Positions 1 through 7,965 of a stretch of DNA of 41,305 bases are shown here, in pieces. The stretch spans positions 1-41,305 of the forward strand of contig CAMAQZ010000012.1 in NCBI GenBank assembly GCA_945860725.1, in the 5' to 3' direction. This stretch comes from Klebsiella pneumoniae (GTDB lineage: Bacteria > Pseudomonadota > Gammaproteobacteria > Steroidobacterales > Steroidobacteraceae). Both the position numbers and the translations under genes were made by a program. The notes beneath the pieces were generated by a model that worked only from the letters and a program-made list of their open reading frames with translations, did not search any database and was not told the DNA's origin. Position 1 is the first letter of the stretch. The number at the start of each line of letters is the position of its first letter.

Positions 1-230
1 CCCACCTCCCTGCCGGCGTTCCGCGCAATGGCGGAGCATCTGCTGCGCAGCGAGCGCACGTCATAGCCCATCCTCTCGCGCAGTTTCAGTCTCTCCTGCA
101 TGCCACCGAGGAATGCCGGTGTGATCTTGATCTGCGCATCCTGCCGCGCGGCTAATGCACACAGCGGGCGCCACACCAGATAAGCGTTGGGGCTGACGAA
201 GTCGAAGATCAGTTCGATGGATTTAGGCAC
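1..230 (-). CDS. DsbA-like / 2-hydroxychromene-2-carboxylate isomerase family protein (partial)
   Basis: The first 76 codons of a minus-strand gene are visible; the rest lies beyond the left edge. The start is GTG at 230. Residues 1-43 read as the N-terminus of a thioredoxin-fold DsbA/HCCA-isomerase protein: a first beta strand with FDFVSPNAYL, then a helix, then a second strand ending TPAFLGG. In this family the FDFxSP turn begins the glutathione or thiol-binding site; members isomerise aromatic catabolites or act as oxidoreductases. Residues 44-76 are Arg-rich and do not look like the usual continuation of the family (a KATGN-like segment), so the gene may be divergent or damaged just after the match. 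It diverges from the FecA-like receptor gene. Specific function is unknown. Confidence 0.55.
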   Translation of the reverse strand, partial: MPKSIELIFDFVSPNAYLVWRPLCALAARQDAQIKITPAFLGGMQERLKLRERMGYDVRSLRSRCSAIARNAGREV

Positions 231-280
231 TGGGTCTCCGTGGGGCGGGTGGGACGTGCGAACGGCCTCTGTCGCCTAGG

Positions 281-302
281 CTACTTCTTCTAACTTCTTC
301 TT
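281..302. repeat. Short tandem repeat in the divergent intergenic region
   Basis: Two adjacent near-identical decamers (ACTTCTTCTA at 283-292 and ACTTCTTCTT at 293-302) lie in the 140-bp gap between the divergent DsbA-like gene and the FecA-like receptor gene. A 10-bp period places both copies on one DNA face, as in a tandem operator, but no known binding site is recognised. Confidence 0.35.
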
Positions 303-370
303 CGAGTGGGGCCGGCGCTGCGGCTTGCGCGCGGCCCGGCGGCAGCATAGATTAATCGGTTACGTCCTTC

Positions 371-2575
371 ATGAGCTTCATTATGCGTCTTCGGCAATCG
401 GGCCTCTGCTGGCTCCTCGGCACCACCGCCGCGCTGCTGCCCTGCGGCGCCGCGCAGGGGCAGGATGTGGGCGCGCCACGCGCCGACGCGCTCAGCGAGG
501 TCGTCATCAAGGCTTCGCGCCGGCGCGACACGATCAGCCGCCTGCCCGACATCCGGGGCACCGCGATCTACGCCGGCAAGAAGAGCGAGGTCATCGAGGT
601 CGCGAGCCTCGACGCCAACCTCGCCGAGAAGAATCCGCGCCAGATCTTCTCAAAGGTGCCCGGCATCTTCGTCTACGACATGGACGGCGCCGGCAACCAG
701 GTCAACATCGCGACGCGCGGCCTCGATCCGCACCGCGGCTGGGAGTTCAACAACCGCAAGGACGGGTTCATCACCAACTCGGACATGTACGGCTACCCGG
801 CGAGCCACTTCAGCGTGCCGATGGAGGCCGTGCAGCGCGTCGAGCTGGTGCGCGGCACCGGCTCGCTGCAATACGGCGCGCAGTTCGGCGGCATGCTGAA
901 CTACGTCACCAAGGCCGCCGAGGTGCGCGACGGGCTCGCATTCGAGAGCATCAACTCGACGGGCTCCTACGGGCTGCTCAGCACCTACAACGGCTTCAGC
1001 GCCGGCAACGGTCGCAGCGGCGTGTACGCGGACTACACGCGGCGCGAGTCGGACGGCTATCGCCGCAACGGCAGCAGCGAGGCCGAGTACTATTCGGTCT
1101 CGGTGCGGCACGAGTTTTCACCGGCGCTGCGGGTCGAGGCCGGCTATGGCCGCTCCAAATATGTGTATCGCCTGCCGGGCCCGCTGACTGACGCGATGTT
1201 CGCCGCCGATCCGCGCCAGTCGACCCGCAGCCGCAACTACTACAGCCCCGACATCGAGATCCCCTCGTTCGGACTCGAGTGGACGCCGTCCGAGGCGACC
1301 ACCGTGTCGCTGAAATCCTCCGTGGTGCTCGGCGATCGCAGCAGCGTACTGTTCGACCGCACCGCCAACGTGCCGGATGCCGTGCTTGCCGCGACCGGGC
1401 AGCAGGCCAACCGCCAGGTCGACATCGACGACTACCAGAGCCGGACGAACACGCTGAGAGTCCTGCACCGCTTCACCTGGCGCGGGCGCGAACACGCGCT
1501 TGCGGCCGGCGTCGAGACCATGGACAACGACACGCGGCGCCGCCAGCAGGGCGTGGGCACGACCGGCAGCGACTTCGACCTGACGCTGGTGCGGCCGGGC
1601 TGGGGACGCGACCTGCGGCTCGATTCCACCAACGTCGCAGGCTTCGTCGAGCAGTCGTTCTCGCTGAGTGATCGCTGGCGGCTGAACGTCGGCGCGCGGG
1701 TTGAGAGTGGCCGCTCCGACATGACGGGCCTCGTGGTGGGCTATGCGCCCGGCGAACTGCCAAACACGATCCGGCACGAGTTCACGCTGCTGGGTCTTAG
1801 CACCGAATATCGCGTCGCCGGCGGGCAGCTGTACGCCGGCTATTCGCAGGCCTATCGGCCGGTGATCTTCAAGGACATCATCCCGAGCTCGCCGCTCGAG
1901 CGCGTCGATAAGAACCTGAAGGACGCGCGCGGCTATACGCTCGAGCTCGGCTGGCGCGGCGAGACCGCGATGCTGGCCTGGGACGTCAGCGCGTTCGAGC
2001 TGCAGTACGGTAACCGCATGGGCACGATCGCGCAGTCAAACGCGGGCGGGTTCTTCAACCTGCGCTCCAACATCGGCGACTCGCGCACCCGCGGCCTCGA
2101 GGTGTTCGTGCAGCACCAGCGCGAGCTCGGCCCGGTGCGGGCGACGCTGTTCACCTCGACCTCGTGGATGGACGCGCGCTACCAGCAGGCAACGGCCCGC
2201 GTCGGCCAGGCCAACCTCGCGGTGGACGGCAACCGCGTGCAATCGGTGCCGGAACTGATCTCGCGCAGTGGCTTGACGCTCTCGGGCGGGCCGGCGAGCC
2301 TCACGCTGCTCTACAGCTACACCGCCGAGAGCTACGCCGATGCGCTGAACACCCGCACGCCCTCGGCGAACGGCGCGGTCGGCCTCGTGCCCTCGAGCGG
2401 CGTCGTCGACCTCACGGGTTCCTGGCGCTTCAACGACCACCTCGGCCTCAGCGTCAGCGTCAACAACCTCGCCGATCGCCGCTATTTCACCAAGCGGCCG
2501 GAGTTCTACCCGGGGCCGGGCGTGTGGCCCTCCGATGGCCGCAGCGTCGTGGCGTCGCTGCGGCTGGCGCTCTGA
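371..2575 (+). CDS. TonB-dependent outer-membrane receptor, FecA-like
   Basis: A 734-residue outer-membrane receptor that would import a ferric siderophore or ferric citrate-type chelate using TonB energy. Residues 1-31 form a signal peptide (two candidate Met, at 371 and 383; a cleavage site near AAQGQD). The plug spans roughly 50-175, with FecA-type stretches TYAGKK-like (IYAGKK), DANLAEKNPRQ, KVPGIFVYDMDG, RGLDPHRGWEF, TNSDMYGYPASH and VELVRGTGSLQYGAQFGG. The remainder is the 22-strand barrel, ending in the beta-signal-like VVASLRLAL. The N-terminal signalling domain of E. coli FecA is missing and no FecI/FecR pair lies nearby, so transcriptional surface signalling is not expected. No clear Shine-Dalgarno sequence precedes either start. 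The downstream transporter suggests an uptake locus, but the ligand is not known. Confidence 0.9.
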   Translation: MSFIMRLRQSGLCWLLGTTAALLPCGAAQGQDVGAPRADALSEVVIKASRRRDTISRLPDIRGTAIYAGKKSEVIEVASLDANLAEKNPRQIFSKVPGIFVYDMDGAGNQVNIATRGLDPHRGWEFNNRKDGFITNSDMYGYPASHFSVPMEAVQRVELVRGTGSLQYGAQFGGMLNYVTKAAEVRDGLAFESINSTGSYGLLSTYNGFSAGNGRSGVYADYTRRESDGYRRNGSSEAEYYSVSVRHEFSPALRVEAGYGRSKYVYRLPGPLTDAMFAADPRQSTRSRNYYSPDIEIPSFGLEWTPSEATTVSLKSSVVLGDRSSVLFDRTANVPDAVLAATGQQANRQVDIDDYQSRTNTLRVLHRFTWRGREHALAAGVETMDNDTRRRQQGVGTTGSDFDLTLVRPGWGRDLRLDSTNVAGFVEQSFSLSDRWRLNVGARVESGRSDMTGLVVGYAPGELPNTIRHEFTLLGLSTEYRVAGGQLYAGYSQAYRPVIFKDIIPSSPLERVDKNLKDARGYTLELGWRGETAMLAWDVSAFELQYGNRMGTIAQSNAGGFFNLRSNIGDSRTRGLEVFVQHQRELGPVRATLFTSTSWMDARYQQATARVGQANLAVDGNRVQSVPELISRSGLTLSGGPASLTLLYSYTAESYADALNTRTPSANGAVGLVPSSGVVDLTGSWRFNDHLGLSVSVNNLADRRYFTKRPEFYPGPGVWPSDGRSVVASLRLAL

Positions 2576-2733
2576 CCGAAGCCCTAGCGCGGCGGGGTCT
2601 AAGATTTTTCCCGGCAGCCCTTGCATCAGGGGGGCGCTTGCCGTAACTTTCGCGCCGTGTTGCGGGGTCGGGTACCGGTCGTGACACCCAGAAATGGTGC
2701 TCCGGATCCCTTTGGAGGTGTGACAAGACAGAG

Positions 2734-3111
2734 ATGAAGAAGCACTACGCGCCCCACGGCAATGACACCGGACGCCTGCTCGCTGTGAACCAGTATCTCG
2801 AGCGGAATTTCCCAGACTTCTTCGCCGAAGCCCGGTTCCATGTGGGGGACGACGACTATTTCCTCTATTCCCGCTTCGGCCAGTACCTCGCCCGCTCCAT
2901 CGAAGACCGCCGCGCCCCGCGCGCCAAGATCAACCGCGGCTTCACCGTCCTCAACAAGATGGCCGCCGTGTCCCGCAAGGACCCCGCCGTGCGCCGCATG
3001 CTGGTCTCGGGCCCGCTCGAGCACCTCTTCGACGCCCCCAAAGCCCGCGCGCTCGCCATGAAGCGCCTCTCGCCCGTCGCCCAGGGGTATCTCGAAAGCC
3101 TCTGCGAATGA
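2734..3111 (+). CDS. Small conserved-looking protein of unknown function (125 aa)
   Basis: A soluble, all-alpha-looking 125-residue protein with no signal peptide or membrane segment. GGAGG at 2714-2718 lies 15 nt before the ATG, a rather long spacing. The sequence is rich in aromatic residues early (FPDFFAEARF, YFLYSRFGQYLA) and ends with Leu-rich helices (VSGPLEHLF, YLESLCE). The pattern of an N-terminal helix, a single hydrophobic core strand and a late GxLEhL motif recalls small DUF7674/immunity-type families, but I cannot confirm this. It sits between the FecA-like receptor and the MHS transporter, with 158 bp upstream and 16 bp downstream. No function is assigned. Confidence 0.7.
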   Translation: MKKHYAPHGNDTGRLLAVNQYLERNFPDFFAEARFHVGDDDYFLYSRFGQYLARSIEDRRAPRAKINRGFTVLNKMAAVSRKDPAVRRMLVSGPLEHLFDAPKARALAMKRLSPVAQGYLESLCE

Positions 3112-3114
3112 GGG

Positions 3115-3120
3115 CACACT
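3115..3120 (+). promoter_or_regulatory. Possible -10 element (CACACT) for the MHS transporter, leaderless-type spacing
   Basis: CACACT ends 7 nt before the ATG at 3128, matching the spacing seen at several other starts in this window (TAnnnT, then 6-8 nt, then the start codon). No Shine-Dalgarno sequence lies between. The first base departs from the TAnnnT pattern, so this is a weak instance. Confidence 0.35.
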
Positions 3121-3127
3121 GCGCGTC

Positions 3128-4804
3128 ATGAGTACCCAGACGCGCAGCGCTTCCGTCAGTTTCTCCGGAGTCGAACCCGCCCACCGCCGGGTGATCTTCG
3201 CCTCGTCCCTGGGGACGGTGTTCGAGTGGTACGACTTCTACCTCTACGGCGCGCTGTCGATCATCATCTCGAAGCAGTTCTTCTCCGGGGTCAACGAGAC
3301 CACCGGCTTCATCTTCGCGCTGCTCGCCTTCGCGGCAGGCTTCTTCGTACGGCCCTTCGGCGCGCTCGTCTTCGGGCGGCTCGGCGACCTCGTCGGCCGT
3401 AAGCGCACCTTCCTCATCACCATCGTGCTGATGGGCGTGTCGACCGCCCTCGTCGGCCTGCTGCCGAACTACGCCACCATCGGTGTGGCGGCACCCATCA
3501 TCCTCATCGTGCTGCGCATGCTGCAGGGCCTCGCGCTCGGCGGTGAGTACGGCGGTGCGGCGACCTATGTCGCCGAGCATGCGCCCGATGGCCGGCGCGG
3601 GCTCTACACGAGCTGGATCCAGACCACGGCGACCCTCGGGCTCTTTCTCTCTTTGCTCGTGATCCTGCTCTGCCGGTGGGCAACAGGCGATGACTTCGAG
3701 GTCTGGGGCTGGCGCATCCCGTTCCTGGTGTCGGTGGTGCTGCTCGCGATCTCGGTCTATATCCGGCTGCAACTCGAGGAGTCGCCGGCTTTCGAGCAGA
3801 TCCGCGCCGAGGGCAAGTTGGCCAAAGCCCCGCTCACGGAAGCCTTTACCAACCGCGGTAACCTTAAGATCGTGCTGCTCGCCCTCTTCGGTGCGACGGC
3901 GGGACAAGCCGTGGTCTGGTATGCGGGGCAGTTCTACGCGCTCTTTTTCCTGGAACGCACGCTGCAACTGGAAGCCGCCTCGGCGAACCTGATCCTGATC
4001 GCAGCATTGCTGATCGGCACGCCGTTCTTCGTGGTGTTCGGCGCGCTCTCGGACCGCATCGGTCGCAAGACCTTAGTGATGACGGGCTGCCTGCTTGCGG
4101 TGCTGACCTATTTCCCGGCCTTCAAGGCCATCACGCATTACGCGAACCCCGCGCTCGAGCGCGCGGTGGCCACAGCGCCCGTGGTGGTGGTCGCGGACCC
4201 CGCGCGCTGCAGCCTGCAGTTCGATCCGGTCGGCAAGGCAGCCTTCCGCGAGTCCTGTGATGTCGCCAAGACCGCGCTCGCGCGCGCTGGTGTGCCCTAC
4301 CGGAACGAAGCCGCGACCGCAGGCGCCACCGCCCTGGTGCGCATCGGCACAGGCGCGACGGCGGTGACGGTGTCGGCGTTCGAGGGCGGTGCGCTCGATG
4401 CCACCGCCTTCAAGGCGGCCACCGGGGACTTCGGCAAGCAGCTGCGCGGCGCGCTCGACACGGCGGGCTACCCGCCGAGGGCCGACATGTCGCAGGTCAA
4501 CTACCCGATGGTGATCGCGCTCTGCGCCTGGCTCGTGATCCTCGTCACGCTCGTCTATGGCCCAATCGCCGCATGGCTCGTAGAGCTCTTCCCGACCCGC
4601 ATCCGCTACACCTCGATGTCATTGCCCTATCACATCGGCAACGGCTGGTTCGGCGGCTTCCTGCCGGTGACCTCGTTCGCGATCGTCGCCGCGACGGGCG
4701 ACATCTACGCCGGGCTCTGGTACCCGATCGTCGTCGCGCTGATGACGCTCGTCATCGGCGGCCTCTTCCTGCGCGATACGCACCGTTCACCGTTACCGGA
4801 GTGA
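3128..4804 (+). CDS. MFS transporter, metabolite:H+ symporter (MHS) type, with periplasmic insertion
   Basis: A 558-residue inner-membrane transporter of the ProP/ShiA/KgtP-like MHS branch, which typically imports carboxylates, betaines or shikimate with protons. Family marks are the FEWYDFYLYG motif in TM1 (31-41), GRLGDLVGRKR between TM2 and TM3 (83-93), RMLQGLALGGEYGG (130-143) and SDRIGRKT between TM8 and TM9 (308-315). Twelve membrane segments fit, the last near 525-548. Typical members are about 430-450 residues; the excess is one soluble stretch at about 335-455 between TM9 and TM10, which topology places in the periplasm. It contains two Cys (361, 377) that could form a disulfide. The stop lies 2 nt before the start of the aldo/keto reductase, implying one transcript. 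The substrate cannot be read from sequence. Confidence 0.88.
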   Translation: MSTQTRSASVSFSGVEPAHRRVIFASSLGTVFEWYDFYLYGALSIIISKQFFSGVNETTGFIFALLAFAAGFFVRPFGALVFGRLGDLVGRKRTFLITIVLMGVSTALVGLLPNYATIGVAAPIILIVLRMLQGLALGGEYGGAATYVAEHAPDGRRGLYTSWIQTTATLGLFLSLLVILLCRWATGDDFEVWGWRIPFLVSVVLLAISVYIRLQLEESPAFEQIRAEGKLAKAPLTEAFTNRGNLKIVLLALFGATAGQAVVWYAGQFYALFFLERTLQLEAASANLILIAALLIGTPFFVVFGALSDRIGRKTLVMTGCLLAVLTYFPAFKAITHYANPALERAVATAPVVVVADPARCSLQFDPVGKAAFRESCDVAKTALARAGVPYRNEAATAGATALVRIGTGATAVTVSAFEGGALDATAFKAATGDFGKQLRGALDTAGYPPRADMSQVNYPMVIALCAWLVILVTLVYGPIAAWLVELFPTRIRYTSMSLPYHIGNGWFGGFLPVTSFAIVAATGDIYAGLWYPIVVALMTLVIGGLFLRDTHRSPLPE

Positions 4805-4806
4805 CC

Positions 4807-5757
4807 ATGCCACCGACTACGATCGACCGACGCACCGCCCTGCAACTCGCCGGCGCGGCGCTGATCACCGCCCCGGCAGCGGCGCCCCTGTTCGCCCGTG
4901 ACGATGCGCCGGCGCCGCTGCTGCGTCGCGCCATCCCCTCGAGCGGCGAGCGGCTCGGCGTGATCGGCGTCGGCACCAACCGCTACAACCCGACCACAGA
5001 CGAGGAGCGCATGGGCCGCAAGGCGGTGCTGGCAGGCCTCTCGGCGGCGGGTGCGAGCGTGATCGACACCGCTCCGTCCTACGGCGAGTCCGAGCGGGTG
5101 ATCGGCGACCTGCTCGCCGAGATCGGCAACCGCGGTCGCTACTTTCTCGCGACCAAGGTGACAGCCCGCGACGGCACACGCGCCGAGGGCGAGGTGATGC
5201 TCGAGGCCTCCCGGCAGCGGCTGCGCAGCGATCGGCTCGATCTGGTGCAGGTCCACAACCTCGTCGGCACCGAGGTGCTGCTGCCGCTGCTGCGCGAACA
5301 GGTCGCGGCGAAGCGCATCCGCTACCTCGGCATCACCACCTCGCGCGATCCGCAGTACGCGGAGTTAGCGCAGGTCATGGCAACCGAGCAGCTCGACTTC
5401 GTGCAGGTGGATTACTCGCTCGCCAACCGCGGCGCAGCCGAGCGTCTGCTGCCGCTGGCGCAGGAGCGCGGCATGGCGGTGCTCGTGAACATGCCCTTCG
5501 GCGGCCCGCGCGACGGCAACCTGTTCAGCAAGCTCAAGGACCGCCCGTTGCCGGACTTCGCAGCGGAGATCGGCGCTGCAAGCTGGGCACAGCTGCTGCT
5601 CAAGTACATCCTCGGTCACACGGCCGTGACCTGCGTGATCCCGGGGATGACGCGGCTCGCGAACCTCGAGGACAACCTCGGCGGCGCGCGCGGCGCGCTG
5701 CCCGATGCGGCGCTGAGAGGGCGGATGGAGGCTTGGTGGGACGGCAACGTCGGCTGA
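4807..5757 (+). CDS. Tat-exported aldo/keto reductase
   Basis: A 316-residue aldo/keto reductase with an N-terminal twin-arginine signal (DRRTALQLAG at 7-16, followed by a hydrophobic Ala/Leu stretch to about residue 30), so it probably acts in the periplasm or at the membrane. The AKR tetrad is recognisable: Asp and Tyr in VIDTAPSYGES, Lys in FLATKVT and His in VQVHNL. Later barrel elements include YLGITTS, FVQVDYSLANR and CVIPGM. AKRs reduce carbonyls with NAD(P)H; periplasmic ones are less common and the cofactor source is unclear. The start is ATG at 4807 because GGAG at 4798-4801 precedes it and the Tat motif follows at once; longer readings would run back into the transporter gene. It is translationally close-coupled to that transporter, suggesting a shared substrate. 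Confidence 0.87.
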   Translation: MPPTTIDRRTALQLAGAALITAPAAAPLFARDDAPAPLLRRAIPSSGERLGVIGVGTNRYNPTTDEERMGRKAVLAGLSAAGASVIDTAPSYGESERVIGDLLAEIGNRGRYFLATKVTARDGTRAEGEVMLEASRQRLRSDRLDLVQVHNLVGTEVLLPLLREQVAAKRIRYLGITTSRDPQYAELAQVMATEQLDFVQVDYSLANRGAAERLLPLAQERGMAVLVNMPFGGPRDGNLFSKLKDRPLPDFAAEIGAASWAQLLLKYILGHTAVTCVIPGMTRLANLEDNLGGARGALPDAALRGRMEAWWDGNVG

Positions 5758-5774
5758 TCGCGCCCCCATAAAGA

Positions 5775-5802
5775 AATGGGGCCGCGATGTCGCGGCCCCA
5801 TT
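5775..5802. terminator. Hairpin terminator between convergent genes
   Basis: A perfect 12-bp stem (5775-5786 with 5791-5802) closes a 4-nt loop. Read on the minus strand the stem runs into a T-rich tract (TTTCTTTA), so it best ends the small histone-like gene. On the plus strand it lacks a T run but may still help end the reductase transcript. Confidence 0.75.
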
Positions 5803-5822
5803 CAAGCAGACGGAAAACCCGC

Positions 5823-5954
5823 TTACTTCTTCTTGGCAGCGGTCTTCTTGGCCTTCTTCGGAGCAGCCTTCTTGACGACCTTCGCCTTCTTGCCGACCGA
5901 AGCGGTCGTCACGGCGCTCTTCGCCTTCTTCGCAGCTTTCTTCTTAGCAGCCAT
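5823..5954 (-). CDS. Lys/Ala-rich histone H1-like small protein
   Basis: A 43-residue, extremely basic protein made of KKAAKKA-type runs with a short central SAVTTASVG segment. The composition matches the C-terminal tails of bacterial histone H1-like proteins (Hc1, AlgP/KA-repeat), which bind DNA without sequence specificity. It has no other domain. The start is ATG at 5954, which has AGGGAG a few bases upstream; a longer reading from 6017 lacks such support. A strong hairpin terminator follows the stop, so the gene is a monocistron. It diverges from the nucleoside hydrolase gene. DNA compaction is an inference from composition. Confidence 0.75.
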   Translation of the reverse strand: MAAKKKAAKKAKSAVTTASVGKKAKVVKKAAPKKAKKTAAKKK

Positions 5955-6046
5955 CTTTCGTCTCCCTGAGGGTATTTTCGAAGCAGCGAAATTACGCCTC
6001 ATGTGTCGCCGCGTCAATCACTCCGAGCAACGCAGCGTACTGTTCG

Positions 6047-6054
6047 TATAAAGT
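6047..6054 (+). promoter_or_regulatory. -10 element (TATAAAGT) for the nucleoside hydrolase, leaderless-type
   Basis: TATAAAGT ends 6 nt before the ATG at 6061, and only CTCCCC lies between. A transcript starting the usual 6-8 nt after a -10 would begin at or next to the start codon. Confidence 0.5.
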
Positions 6055-6060
6055 CTCCCC

Positions 6061-7038
6061 ATGAAAAAGCACCGCGTCATCATCGATTGCGATCCCGGTG
6101 TCGACGACGCCGTGATGCTGTCGCTCGCATTCGCCGCGCGTAATGCACTCGATATCGCAGGCATCACCACCGTCGCGGGCAACGTCAGCGCAGCGCTGAC
6201 GATGCGCAACGCCTGCCTCATCCGCGATATCGCCGCGCGACCCGAGATCCCGGTGTTCGCCGGATGCGTCCGTCCGCTGCGGCGCGCTTCGGTGGAAGCA
6301 GGGCATTTTCACGGCGAATCCGGGCTCGGCAGCTTGCCGATCGCTGCGCCGCGCAGTGCCGCCGAGTCGTCGCATGCGGTCGATTTCATCGTCAGCACGC
6401 TGCTCGACGCCGAACCCGCATCGGTCACGCTAGTGGCGACCGGACCACTCACGAACCTCGCCGTCGCACTCGGACGCGAACCGGATATCCGGCGCGGCTT
6501 GCGCGAGATCGCGCTCATGGGCGGTGCGCGCAGCGAAGGCGGCAACATCACCGCGTCCGCCGAGTACAACATCTACGCCGACCCGGATGCCGCCGCAGCG
6601 GTCTTCGGCAGCGGCTGCGCCGTGGTCGCCTTCGGGCTCGATGCGACGCATCAGGTTCGGGCCACGCCCGAGCGCATCACGGCGATCCGCGCGATCGGCT
6701 CGCCGGCGGCGCTCACCATCGCCGAACTGCTCGCGTTCTCCAATGCGCTGCCTGCGAACGGCCCGGCCGCGCAGGGCTCACCGCTGCACGACCCCTGCCC
6801 CATCGCGTGGTTGCTGCATCCAGACCTGTTCCGCCTGCGGCCCTGTCATGTCGATGTCGAACTGCGATCACCGCTCACGCTAGGACACACCGCAGTGGAG
6901 TTCCGGGCGGCGCGACGCCGGCCGCAGAACGTGCTTTGGGCCACAGAAGCCGATGGTGCGGGCGTGTTCGCACTGCTAACGGCGACGCTCGCGGCGGACG
7001 CTGCGCGCGCGGCCTCAGCCGCCCATCGTGCGCTGTGA
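6061..7038 (+). CDS. Inosine-uridine-type nucleoside hydrolase
   Basis: A 325-residue cytoplasmic enzyme that splits ribonucleosides into ribose and free base for salvage. The family's calcium-binding signature DCDPGVDD is at residues 9-16. Other marks are TVAGNVS (about 37-43), VATGPLTNLAVAL, LMGGAR, a GNITASAEYNIYADPDAA stretch that binds ribose, and the late PLHDPCPIAW whose His is the proposed acid in the pyrimidine-preferring branch. Length agrees with RihA/RihB (about 310-325). Which bases it prefers cannot be decided from sequence. Its last 24 bp overlap, tail to tail, the end of the minus-strand ATPase gene. It is likely expressed alone from the -10 just upstream. Confidence 0.92.
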   Translation: MKKHRVIIDCDPGVDDAVMLSLAFAARNALDIAGITTVAGNVSAALTMRNACLIRDIAARPEIPVFAGCVRPLRRASVEAGHFHGESGLGSLPIAAPRSAAESSHAVDFIVSTLLDAEPASVTLVATGPLTNLAVALGREPDIRRGLREIALMGGARSEGGNITASAEYNIYADPDAAAAVFGSGCAVVAFGLDATHQVRATPERITAIRAIGSPAALTIAELLAFSNALPANGPAAQGSPLHDPCPIAWLLHPDLFRLRPCHVDVELRSPLTLGHTAVEFRAARRRPQNVLWATEADGAGVFALLTATLAADAARAASAAHRAL

Positions 7039-7929
7039 CCAGGCCCACCAGGCGCTGACGGCGACCAGCAGCACGGTGGCGGCCGTCGCCAGCCAAGGCC
7101 ACACGCGGCTGCCCTCGACTTCGCCCGCGACCTCAGCGGCTGCAGCGCGCAGCAATCCCGACGACACCTCATGCCGGTCGCCTGCGAACGCGCCGAGCAG
7201 CGCGCGATCAGCGATGACGTTCACAAGGCGCGGCAGCCCACCGCTGCGCCGATGCAGCTCCCGCAGCGCGGCAGGCGTGAAGATCTCGCGGGTGGCGCCG
7301 GCGACGCGCAGACGGTGACGCACATAGGCAGCCGTCTCCTCGCGCGACAGGGGCTCGAGGTGGTGCCGTCCGGTGATGCGCTGCGCCACTTGGCGAAGAT
7401 CCTCGCGCGCCAGCAGCTCCCGCAGCTCCGGCTGTCCGATCAGGATCACCTGCAGCAGCTTGCGGGTCGAGGTCTCGAGGTTGGTGAGCAGACGGACCTG
7501 CTCGAGCACATCACGCTCGAGCAGATGCGCCTCATCGATGATGACCGCCACACGCCGACCGGCGGCATGGGCGGCCAGCAGGTGCGCGCTCAGCGCATCC
7601 ACCAAGGCCTTGACGCTACCGCTGGCGGAGCCGGGCATCGGGATACTGAGCTCCTCGCACAAGGTCAGCAGGAACTCCGGCACCGTCACTCGCGGGTTCA
7701 GGACCAAGGCGATGTCGACGCCGGAGGGTTCCCGCGCCAGCAGTGAACGCACCAAGGTGGTCTTGCCGGTGCCGACTTCACCGGTCAGCTGGATGAAGCC
7801 GCCCGCCTCGCTCACGCCATAGACAAGATGGGCCAACGCCTCTGCATGACGGCTGCTCGCGAACAGGTAGCGCGGATCGGGCGTGATGGTGAAGGGCGGC
7901 TCGGCGAGTCCGAAAAATGCTGCGTACAT
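7015..7929 (-). CDS. ExeA/GspA-like membrane-anchored AAA ATPase
   Basis: A 304-residue ATPase. The N-terminus MYAAFFGLAEPPF-type is typical of the ExeA/GspA family. Walker A is GEVGTGKTT (50-58), Walker B is VAVIIDEAH (127-135), sensor region LIGQPELRELL. A single transmembrane helix lies near the C-terminus (about 280-298), ending in a short Ser/Gln/Arg tail; the periplasmic peptidoglycan-binding domain of ExeA is absent. In the family, ExeA/GspA with ExeB/GspB help assemble the type II secretin through the cell wall, but no secretion genes are present here. The gene follows the SPOR lipoprotein gene by 36 bp on the same strand, which suggests a cell-wall role (see findings). The start codon ATG at 7929 is the family start. 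Confidence 0.87.
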   Translation of the reverse strand: MYAAFFGLAEPPFTITPDPRYLFASSRHAEALAHLVYGVSEAGGFIQLTGEVGTGKTTLVRSLLAREPSGVDIALVLNPRVTVPEFLLTLCEELSIPMPGSASGSVKALVDALSAHLLAAHAAGRRVAVIIDEAHLLERDVLEQVRLLTNLETSTRKLLQVILIGQPELRELLAREDLRQVAQRITGRHHLEPLSREETAAYVRHRLRVAGATREIFTPAALRELHRRSGGLPRLVNVIADRALLGAFAGDRHEVSSGLLRAAAAEVAGEVEGSRVWPWLATAATVLLVAVSAWWAWSQRTMGG

Positions 7930-7965
7930 GCCGACCGCCGTCCGCTCAGCCGTCGCGGCGCGGGA

